Part shown: in pieces, positions 58,101 through 64,000 of the stretch
How the letters are laid out: each line of letters begins with the position of its first letter
How positions within the stretch are numbered: position 1 is the first letter of the stretch
Source of the DNA: Dyadobacter endophyticus
GTDB taxonomy: Bacteria > Bacteroidota > Bacteroidia > Cytophagales > Spirosomataceae
Assembly: GCF_014641595.1 (NCBI RefSeq)
Contig: NZ_BMIA01000001.1
Coordinates: 310,001-374,000 of the forward strand
Length of the DNA: 64,000 bases
Reading direction: 5' to 3'
Translations under genes and position numbers: made by a program
The notes under the pieces: model-generated
Told to the model about the DNA's origin: nothing
The model's database searches: none
The model's input: only the letters and a program-made list of their open reading frames with translations

Positions 58101-58261
58101 GGGTTTATGTGAACGTCTCCAACGCGTTTCTTATCACCAAGTACAAGGGAATGGACCCCGAGATTGGCTCCTGGAACCCATTGAATGCGGGGTATGACAG
58201 CGGTTTTTACCCGCAACCGCGCGTGTTCACCGTAGGCGCAAGTTTGCAGCTGACCAAATAG
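55121..58261 (+). CDS. SusC/RagA-family TonB-linked outer-membrane transporter (pair 2)
   Basis: A 1046-residue importer. The signal peptide is MMKKIYRCFCITALILFSCI with cleavage after AHAQ. A carboxypeptidase-like domain (~25-105: VSGTVKSETGSPMPGVTILL, ISFIGYLSEQ), the plug with VVVIGYGESKRKDVTG, GQPGGGVSVQIRGISSFG and DASATAIYGSQATNGVVIIT, and a barrel ending PRVFTVGASLQLTK follow in order. It differs clearly from SusC 1 (RQPVSGTV versus IIVKGKV and different loops), so the locus has two divergent importers. The operon continues with susD, an IPT-domain binding protein and GH44. ATG codons at 55121 and 55124 are both possible. Confidence 0.95.
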   Translation: MMKKIYRCFCITALILFSCIMAHAQRQPVSGTVKSETGSPMPGVTILLKGTTMGVSTDPEGNFVIQAAPEDVLKISFIGYLSEQIPVGNKTRFDITIQPDIATLSEVVVIGYGESKRKDVTGSISSVSGAEIRKTNPVTFDQALQGKVAGMVVQQVSGQPGGGVSVQIRGISSFGSGGPLYVIDGVILGGASSMGAGTNPLAAINPSEIESVDVLKDASATAIYGSQATNGVVIITTKRGAVTPPRISYDFYTGFQQLPKRIPTMNLREYATFINERNAGLGWGFDTRPEFANPQYLGEGTNWQKVLFKNAPMTNHTVTINGGDVKTQYLLSGSYFKQEGIATGSDFRRISVRLNLDNKTTNWLKIGTSLQLANIRENVNATSSNVINSALSQTPDIAVKNSDGSWGGAYNPNGWVNSTINPLAVATINKDQANRNQLFGNAYAEIAFSKSLTLRNEVTGSFSMGTEDRFNPSYTMGLVKNNSNSASYNYNQSIYTTVRNYLTYSHTFNDRYNANVMVGHEAQLSKGENVGASRNNFPSNNVQVINSGDPTSATNSGSKSQNAQESYFGRLNLGLFDKYLITGNVRADGSSRFAAGNRWVTTYSGAVAWKLHNEDFFKNFKDINELKLRVGYGLTNNQNVRDFAYTSTLATVATGLSGISQLTENIGNPYVEWEKTKYTNIGLDAALLSWRLNFSVDFYDRKTDGLLMQIPLPFYSGTAVGWSPGALDAPYVNVGTISNKGFDFKISSTNIQGKELTWKTDLTVSRNVNKVLKLNTDGASLVGWPYSQTIVGNSIGQFYGYKADGVFAKKEDFETHALPTKNGVPLPVGAAGGSIWYGDLKFKDINGDGVIDERDQTYLGSPIPKFQFGLNNSISYKKFDLNVFLTGNYGNKVFNQMRMNGEYPGTSFGYLKALNNYAKTALIDPEKPATDINNVYVVNPDTDIPGIRNDNTNGNTRASDKYVEDGSFIRFKTISLGYTLPDKLLEKAHIHALRVYVNVSNAFLITKYKGMDPEIGSWNPLNAGYDSGFYPQPRVFTVGASLQLTK

Positions 58262-58345
58262 CACCTGATCAATGCGTGCAGAAGCGCCTGAAATGATTTC
58301 CTTGGCGCTGTTACTTCTAAATGATGTAATCTAAAATATTGAGAA

Positions 58346-59929
58346 ATGAAAATGAAAAATAAACTGGCGACGGCGTTGCTTTTCGCTGGCGTGTGCATGG
58401 CTGGATGCAGTGAGAGCTTTTTGGATCGTCCGCCTTTGTCGCAGATCAGTGCCGATAACTTTTATCAGACAACCAATGACCTCAGACTGGCGACGGCTGC
58501 CCTGTATGGCGGTAAGCCGTGGGCGGAATGGAATTATACCTGCTACTTGCCCATCGGCGAAGTTTTGAGCGGCAACATGGCCGTTAATTACTGGGGGGAT
58601 GCGGTTCAGCTGCATACTTTTTCCGTCAGCGGAAGTAACGAAATTATGATTGCGAGCTGGAAAGCGATGTACAAGATCATCGCACATTGCAATGTTACCA
58701 TCAAAGCCATCCAGGAAAAAGCGCCTGCTTCCATTCCTGAAAAAGACCGGAACGGAGCTCTTGCCGAGGCAAAATTTTTGCGCGCATACGCCTACTATAA
58801 TCTGGCCCTGCAATGGAGGGATGTCCCGATAATAGAAGACAATACCAAGCTGATCAATGCTCCATTGGTGTACCGCAATACTGTCGAGGATGTTTACCGG
58901 TTTGCCGCCAATGACCTGCTTTTCGCTGCGAAACACCTCCCGGCCAAAGATGCCGGAAGGGTAACAACCTGGTCTGCACAAGGCATGTTGAGCAAAGTGT
59001 ACCTGACCTGGGCGGGTCTGGATGCAAAAGGCAATGGCCCGCGAAACCAGGCGCTGCTTGATAGTGCCAGGTTACATGCAGGCAACGTCTGTAAGCAAAG
59101 CGGGCTAACGCTGCTGGCCAATTATGCGGATCTTTTCAAGACGCAGTTTAACGATAACCAGGAATCCTTATTTGCCTTGCAATGGGCTGCGGGTGCCGGG
59201 TGGCTGGAAGGAAACATGCTCCAAATCTATTCGCCGGGAGGAGCCGAGATTTCAGCCGCCGGGCAGGCCGGTTGGTTTTCAATATCGCCCACCTACGATT
59301 TGTATAAGCAATACCTGGGAGGAGACTCGCTCAGACGCAAGGCCACGATCATGCTCAAAGGCGACTATTATCCCGAGCTGAATGCGGCAGGAGGAGGATA
59401 TAAATTTTCCGGCAACACCGGTTTGAAAAAGCACATCATCGGCACAAGGGTAGATAACAGCGCTCCGACGATGTCATTGACATCGTCGACCGAGCACAAT
59501 GCATTGCTAAGGCTTGCGGAGGTGTACTTAATTTACGCGGAAGCGGTGATGGGCAACAATACCTCGACGACCAATGCCGACGCGCTGATGTATTTCAACA
59601 AAGTGCGCACAAGGGCAGGTCTTGCCCCGGTAGCATCCCTTGACGCTGAAACCTTGTTCAAAGAAAGAAGAGTCGAATTGGCGGCCGAAGGGCATTTTTG
59701 GGAAGATCTGGTCAGGCTTTCTTATTACAACGAACCTAAGGCCATTAAAAAGCTCAACGAGCAGGAGCGGATCCTGTTTACCTATGATGACAAGGGTGTT
59801 GTGACAAAAGGCGACGCGCTGGGAAGCATTACTCCGGCCAACACGACCACATTCAAATTCCCGATCCCTTCGCCGGAAGTGACGGCTAATCCCAAACTGC
59901 TGGAAGCTCCGGTGCCTTACTCGTTTTAA
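58346..59929 (+). CDS. SusD/RagB-family glycan-binding lipoprotein (pair 2)
   Basis: A 527-residue lipoprotein with signal MKMKNKLATALLFAGVCMAG and lipobox Cys at 21, then SESFLDRPPLSQISADNFY. The helical body contains EAKFLRAYAYYNLALQWRDV, SAQGMLSKVYLTWAGL, and the C-terminal LLRLAEVYLIYAEAVMG and FKERRVELAAEGHFWEDLVR, all characteristic of SusD. It is shorter than SusD 1 (595), with fewer loop insertions. It lies 84 bp after susC 2 and 12 bp before the surface glycan-binding protein gene, so it is in the same operon. Confidence 0.94.
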   Translation: MKMKNKLATALLFAGVCMAGCSESFLDRPPLSQISADNFYQTTNDLRLATAALYGGKPWAEWNYTCYLPIGEVLSGNMAVNYWGDAVQLHTFSVSGSNEIMIASWKAMYKIIAHCNVTIKAIQEKAPASIPEKDRNGALAEAKFLRAYAYYNLALQWRDVPIIEDNTKLINAPLVYRNTVEDVYRFAANDLLFAAKHLPAKDAGRVTTWSAQGMLSKVYLTWAGLDAKGNGPRNQALLDSARLHAGNVCKQSGLTLLANYADLFKTQFNDNQESLFALQWAAGAGWLEGNMLQIYSPGGAEISAAGQAGWFSISPTYDLYKQYLGGDSLRRKATIMLKGDYYPELNAAGGGYKFSGNTGLKKHIIGTRVDNSAPTMSLTSSTEHNALLRLAEVYLIYAEAVMGNNTSTTNADALMYFNKVRTRAGLAPVASLDAETLFKERRVELAAEGHFWEDLVRLSYYNEPKAIKKLNEQERILFTYDDKGVVTKGDALGSITPANTTTFKFPIPSPEVTANPKLLEAPVPYSF

Positions 59930-59941
59930 AAACTTAGAGAA

Positions 59942-61132
59942 ATGAAAAAGAACATATACGACAGAACATGTTTTCTTCTGTTTTGCTGCCTTGCCGCGGT
60001 TGCATTCTTAATGTCTGGTTGTGAAAAGGACGAAGTATCCCCGCCCGTTATCAGCGAAATACGGAATTATGCCGCATCGCCCGGCGACACCATCGTGCAA
60101 ACATTGGAAGCCGGGCAATGGGTAGTGGTGCTCGGGCATAACCTGGAAGATGTTTCACAGGTCTATTTCGGTAGTATCCCCGCAACCATTAACCATACCT
60201 TACTTACTGCTCAAAGCATTGTGGTACAGGTGCCCGCGATCCCCTTTGACTCTGTGGCCAGAGATAAGGTCAATATCGTTACTGTGGTGAATGGCAGTGG
60301 CTCGGCTTCTTTCACAATCAATATCACCGGTGCGCCTATGATTTCGCGGGTTAGAAATTACGCTGCCGCCCCCAGGGATACTGTTACCAATACCATCGTT
60401 CCGGGCCAGACGATCAACATCGTTGGGTATAACCTAAAAAACGCGACTAAAATAGCATTCCAGGGTCTGGACGCTAATTTGGCGGGAGCTGTCTACACCG
60501 ATTCGAGTGTGATCGTAAAGGTTCCGGCTAATTTCACCGGAGCCGATCCTTTGCAGGCGAACAAAATCACTTATGCCACAGCAGTCGACACAATCAATTA
60601 TTCCATCCGAATTTTTGACCCCGCTATCCTGGAATACTACAAAGACCCCTTGTTTACATTGCTTGCCGGCGGAATAGGTAAAGAAAAAACCTGGGTGCTC
60701 GATCTGGACGCGAAGGGTGGTTCAGCCAAATTCAAAGGCCCATTGTACTTCTCCGGTGTCGATTACGGCTGGGATAATCAGTGTACCAAAACAGGAGGGG
60801 ATTGCTGGCTGTATGATGCGAATTATGAAAGCTGGATGGGTGCGGTTCAGGACTACGGCACGATGACATTCGCCATCAAAGCCGGTTCGGCCGAGCCTGT
60901 TGTAAAGGTTGTCCAAAAAGGGATAACCAGGAGCGGGACTTTCCTGGGCAGCTACTTTTTTGATATCAAGACAAAGACGATCTCGTTCATTGACGCCGTC
61001 CCGCTTAATATGGGCAGGGATCAGGTTTGGTCCAAAGCATATGTTATCAGCCTGAAAGAGGACAGGATGCAGCTCGCTTTCAAGGATCCGAATAAGGCGG
61101 AATTGGCTATTCATAACTATGTCCGTAAGTAA
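59942..61132 (+). CDS. Surface glycan-binding lipoprotein with two IPT/TIG domains (SGBP-B-like)
   Basis: A 396-residue lipoprotein (signal to Cys at 27, MSGCEKDEVSPP). Two tandem IPT-type sandwiches follow, each opening with a related sequence: ISEIRNYAASPGDTIVQT (~37-130) and ISRVRNYAAAPRDTVTNT (~133-225). The C-terminal ~170 residues form a separate beta domain with aromatic-rich loops (FSGVDYGWDNQ, DCWLYDANYESWMG), a place for glycan stacking. This layout matches the SGBP-B proteins of xyloglucan loci, which hold long glycans at the surface using the C-terminal domain. It takes the SusE/SGBP position between susD and the surface hydrolase gene. Binding specificity is inferred. Confidence 0.82.
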   Translation: MKKNIYDRTCFLLFCCLAAVAFLMSGCEKDEVSPPVISEIRNYAASPGDTIVQTLEAGQWVVVLGHNLEDVSQVYFGSIPATINHTLLTAQSIVVQVPAIPFDSVARDKVNIVTVVNGSGSASFTINITGAPMISRVRNYAAAPRDTVTNTIVPGQTINIVGYNLKNATKIAFQGLDANLAGAVYTDSSVIVKVPANFTGADPLQANKITYATAVDTINYSIRIFDPAILEYYKDPLFTLLAGGIGKEKTWVLDLDAKGGSAKFKGPLYFSGVDYGWDNQCTKTGGDCWLYDANYESWMGAVQDYGTMTFAIKAGSAEPVVKVVQKGITRSGTFLGSYFFDIKTKTISFIDAVPLNMGRDQVWSKAYVISLKEDRMQLAFKDPNKAELAIHNYVRK

Positions 61133-61208
61133 TAAATGACCGCATGGGTCAGCAGCGGCTAAGGCGCTCTTTGGACAGAGAAAACAAACCAATCAGAAGA
61201 TTTTAAAA

Positions 61209-63338
61209 ATGATAAAACCAGTACTTCACCAGGCAAAAATGTGCCTGGTCAGTGCATTCTTGTGCAGTATTTCGATTAAGGGATTTGCACAAAATGTAAC
61301 TATTTCGGTGAATGCCACACAGGACAAGCGCCTGATATCTCCCAACATCTATGGGAAAAATGATTTTCTTGACCACTCCGTGCAATTCTACAAAGATGCA
61401 GGGCTGCGCTTCGCGCGGATGAACGGAGGTAATAATGCATCGGCTTATAACTGGCGTGCAAAGCTTGCGGTCCACCCTGACTGGTACAACAACGTATATC
61501 CGGCCGACTGGGACGGATTAGCACAAAAAATCAATACCAACTTTCCCGACATGCAGGGTATGTTTGCCTTTCAGCTGCTGGGTAGAGTTGCATCCAGTGG
61601 AAGTAACAACTTCAACGATTGGGCTTTCAACCAGTCCCAATACTGGTCGGGGGTTGGGCAGAACCTAGCCGGTGGGGGGCAAGTCAACACAAGTGGCGGA
61701 AGTCAGGCGCTTGTTGATGGAAACATTGATCTGTTCAGTAAGCCCTGGCCAGCCGACTCTTCGGTGGCGATCCTTGATCACTGGTTTGGTACGGGTGGTT
61801 TAGGACTTAACAAAACCCAATTCCGCTATTGGAGCATGGACAACGAGGTGGATATCTGGAATGGTACGCACGATTGGGCGATGCCGACCTTGATATCGGC
61901 CTCTGCCTTTATGGATCGCTACATTGAACTGGCGAAGAAGGCGAAAGCGATCGATCCCAATGTCAAGATCTGTGGCCCTGTCACCACCTCGGAATGGCAA
62001 TGGTACAGGTGGTCCAATGAAAGTATATGGATCGACGGCAGGTACTATCCCTGGATGGAGTATTTTATCAAACGCCTCGGAGACGAGTACAAAGCGACCG
62101 GAGTCAAACTGGTAGATGTGCTGGATATTCATAACTACCCATGGTACAACGGTGATGATGCCGCCGCCTTGCAGGGCCACCGGATTTACTACGATCAGAC
62201 TTATGACTACCCGGGTTCAAACGGCATAAGGACAATGAATGGCGGGTGGGATACCTCCCTTACCAAACAATACATTTTCAAGCGTATCGACGACTGGCTG
62301 ACAGAGCATTTTGGCCCTAATCACGGCATAACGCCCGGCGTAAGCGAATGGGGCACCATGTCCGGTAGCAATCCAAGCCTGGAGTCCGTTATTTACGCTT
62401 CCCATCTGGGTACTTTTGCAAATCATGGCGTCGAAGTGTTTGCACCATGGAACTGGTCTGTTGGCATGTGGGAAACGTTGCACCTGTTCAGCCGAAACGC
62501 CAAAAAGTATAGTGTAGCCAGTACTTCTTCCCTTGATAATACGGTTTCTGCGTATTCCTCGGTCACAGAAAACGCCGACTCACTGACAGTGATGCTGGTT
62601 AACCGTGATATGAATGCTCCCCGCACCGTTACAGTCAATCTAAGCAATTTTACGATTGCCAATGGAAACTACAAAACATTGCAATTGGCATCGCTGCCGG
62701 CAACGGAGACATTTGTGTCGCACACACAGAATGCCTTGCAGGAAGGCACAGCAGCGGTAAATTCAAATTCTCTGACTATAACCGTTCCCGCACTGTCTAC
62801 GACGGCCATTTTGCTGGCTAACCAAACCACCTTACCGGTTACATTGATCAATTTTTCGGGAAAGGCTTCATCTGAGGGGAATGTATTGCTATGGAGCACG
62901 GCCGAGGAAGTAAACAACCAGGGATTTGAAATTGAAAGAAGTTTGAATGGTGTAAGGTTTGAAAAAATCGGTTTCGTACCAGGTAAAATTAGCGCGTCGG
63001 CCAGGGTTGACTATCAGTTTGTTGATAAACAACCGCTTGCGAATGGATACTACCGGTTAAAACAGCTGGATATTGATCAAAGCTATACATTTTCGAAAAG
63101 TATTAATGTGAAAAATGAATCCGGAATCAAGGGTGAGGTGTACCCGAACCCGGTCAGCGGGGTGTTGCATTTTGATGTGCCTGCTGCCAAAAGGCGATTG
63201 ATCGTCCGCAATATGGCAGGCGTGGTGGTGGATGACAAAGTGGATTTTTCGGCGAGTAGCTATGAAACCGCTCATCTTCCCAAAGGGCTATACCTGATCT
63301 CACTGGGGTCCTACACGTTTAAAGTAGTGATAGAATAA
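61209..63338 (+). CDS. GH44 endoglucanase/xyloglucanase with T9SS sorting domain
   Basis: A 709-residue exported enzyme. The signal peptide ends near GFAQ at ~28. The GH44 barrel spans ~30-420: KRLISPNIYGKNDF, RFARMNGGNNASAYNW, RYWSMDNEVDIWNGTHDW with acid/base E213, VDVLDIHNYPWY and GVSEWGTMSG with nucleophile E380. A beta domain (~425-540) follows, then the LPVTLINFSGK ... YYRLKQLDID module and a sorting domain (EVYPNPVSGVLHFDV ... GLYLISL). GH44 enzymes cut the beta-1,4-glucan backbone of xyloglucan, carboxymethyl-cellulose or mixed substrates. With GH74 upstream it gives two different surface backbone-cleaving folds in one locus. It lies 76 bp after the binding-protein gene and is likely the last exported member of the operon. 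Confidence 0.9.
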   Translation: MIKPVLHQAKMCLVSAFLCSISIKGFAQNVTISVNATQDKRLISPNIYGKNDFLDHSVQFYKDAGLRFARMNGGNNASAYNWRAKLAVHPDWYNNVYPADWDGLAQKINTNFPDMQGMFAFQLLGRVASSGSNNFNDWAFNQSQYWSGVGQNLAGGGQVNTSGGSQALVDGNIDLFSKPWPADSSVAILDHWFGTGGLGLNKTQFRYWSMDNEVDIWNGTHDWAMPTLISASAFMDRYIELAKKAKAIDPNVKICGPVTTSEWQWYRWSNESIWIDGRYYPWMEYFIKRLGDEYKATGVKLVDVLDIHNYPWYNGDDAAALQGHRIYYDQTYDYPGSNGIRTMNGGWDTSLTKQYIFKRIDDWLTEHFGPNHGITPGVSEWGTMSGSNPSLESVIYASHLGTFANHGVEVFAPWNWSVGMWETLHLFSRNAKKYSVASTSSLDNTVSAYSSVTENADSLTVMLVNRDMNAPRTVTVNLSNFTIANGNYKTLQLASLPATETFVSHTQNALQEGTAAVNSNSLTITVPALSTTAILLANQTTLPVTLINFSGKASSEGNVLLWSTAEEVNNQGFEIERSLNGVRFEKIGFVPGKISASARVDYQFVDKQPLANGYYRLKQLDIDQSYTFSKSINVKNESGIKGEVYPNPVSGVLHFDVPAAKRRLIVRNMAGVVVDDKVDFSASSYETAHLPKGLYLISLGSYTFKVVIE

Positions 63339-63396
63339 GTAAGAGGAAGTACACAATTAAAAATTACCGGATTAACCATAAACTGTAACCAGTTAA

Positions 63397-64000
63397 ATGA
63401 AAAGTACCACCAACAGACGTACGGCTTTGAAAAATGTCGTCGCCGGAGCTTTGAGCTTGCCGCTATCGATGACCAACCTCATAGCTGCTTCCCAAAAAGC
63501 GTTGGGCCCGAAACTCAACGGAAAAATCAATCACTCGGTTTGCCGCTGGTGCTATGGCAAAATTCCCTTGGAAACGCTTGCATTGGAAGCAAAGAAGATA
63601 GGACTTACTTCCATAGAACTTTGCGGACAGCAGGAATGGCCGGTGCTGAAACAATATGGTCTGACGTGCGCGCTTCCATGGGGAGAGGGGCTCACCAGAA
63701 GCCTGGACAGAGGGTTTAATGACCCCCAGAATCATGAGGAGCTCATCAAGGGTTTTACCGATATCATTCCGAAGGTACAGGCAGCGGGGTACAATCAGAT
63801 CATTTGTTTTTCCGGTAACCGCCGTGGTATGAGCGATGCAGATGGTATGATGAATTGTGCCGTCGCACTGCGCAAATTGATGCCGCTTGCTGAAAAACAT
63901 AACGTTACGCTGGTGATGGAACTGCTCAATAGCAAAGTAGATCATAAGGATTATATGTGTGACCGTACACAATGGGGCGCGGGGCTGTGTGAGATGGTTG
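63397..64000 (+). CDS. Sugar isomerase/epimerase-like TIM-barrel protein (hydroxypyruvate isomerase-like), 3' truncated
   Basis: The frame runs from an ATG at 63397 to the window end (201 codons). A twin-arginine-like start (MKSTTNRRTALKNVVAGALS) suggests export by Tat or a retained leader common in Bacteroidota members. The body fits the AP-endonuclease-2/xylose-isomerase-like barrel: INHSVCRWCYGKIPLETLAL, IGLTSIELCGQQEWPVL, then AGYNQIICFSGNR and HNVTLVMELLNSK, where the E in MELLN would be a metal ligand. The pattern MKINHSVCRW-like plus CGQQEW resembles hydroxypyruvate isomerase-like proteins. It lies 58 bp after the GH44 gene and probably belongs to the same operon. A role in sugar metabolism is expected; the exact substrate is unknown. 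Confidence 0.82.
   Translation, partial: MKSTTNRRTALKNVVAGALSLPLSMTNLIAASQKALGPKLNGKINHSVCRWCYGKIPLETLALEAKKIGLTSIELCGQQEWPVLKQYGLTCALPWGEGLTRSLDRGFNDPQNHEELIKGFTDIIPKVQAAGYNQIICFSGNRRGMSDADGMMNCAVALRKLMPLAEKHNVTLVMELLNSKVDHKDYMCDRTQWGAGLCEMV

Noticed and set aside
57773..58264. 163-codon minus-strand frame inside susC 2
   Set aside because: It overlaps the conserved end of the SusC barrel and has no protein-like features of its own.

Overview
The window reads as chromosome of a Bacteroidota member, most likely order Cytophagales (Dyadobacter/Spirosoma-like). Supporting this are SusC/SusD pairs, TonB receptors with an N-terminal carboxypeptidase-like domain, four proteins with type IX secretion (T9SS) C-terminal sorting domains, a hybrid two-component regulator typical of polysaccharide utilization loci, DUF4249 and LytTR proteins, and start regions without clear Shine-Dalgarno sequences. 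The genus is inference. No insertion sequence, CRISPR array or complete RNA gene was seen.

Layout. 1-2.5 kb: 3' part of an RND efflux pump. 2.5-3.4 kb: poor in genes, with a 3' tRNA fragment on the minus strand. 3.4-8.5 kb: a LytS-type kinase and a LytTR regulator interrupted by an in-frame stop, divergent from a TonB receptor plus DUF4249 lipoprotein pair. 8.5-20.5 kb: small housekeeping, stress and signalling genes: LysE exporter, stress proteins, an orphan GH13 C-terminal fragment, glycogen debranching enzyme GlgX, a CheB-CheR-PAS-kinase fusion and a separate CheB. 20.6-25.6 kb: a T9SS-exported protein with a caspase-like His/Cys pair, a lipoprotein and a TlpA-like thioredoxin.

26.1-31.8 kb: a tandem three-gene cassette of an SGNH-like hydrolase, a tailspike-like beta-helix protein and a GH29-like multidomain protein. 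None has a recognisable signal peptide. This is the most unusual part of the window. 32-40 kb: PhzF and VOC enzymes, an S41 protease lipoprotein and a 1440-residue repeat-rich T9SS protein.

41-64 kb: a probable xyloglucan/beta-glucan utilization locus. It holds SusC/SusD pair 1, a GH74 xyloglucanase with accessory modules and a T9SS tail, a hybrid two-component regulator, SusC/SusD pair 2, an IPT-domain surface glycan-binding lipoprotein, a GH44 endoglucanase/xyloglucanase with a T9SS tail, and the start of a sugar isomerase-like TIM barrel. The model is that GH74 and GH44 cut backbone at the cell surface, the binding lipoprotein and SusD capture oligosaccharides, SusC imports them, and the hybrid regulator senses products in the periplasm.
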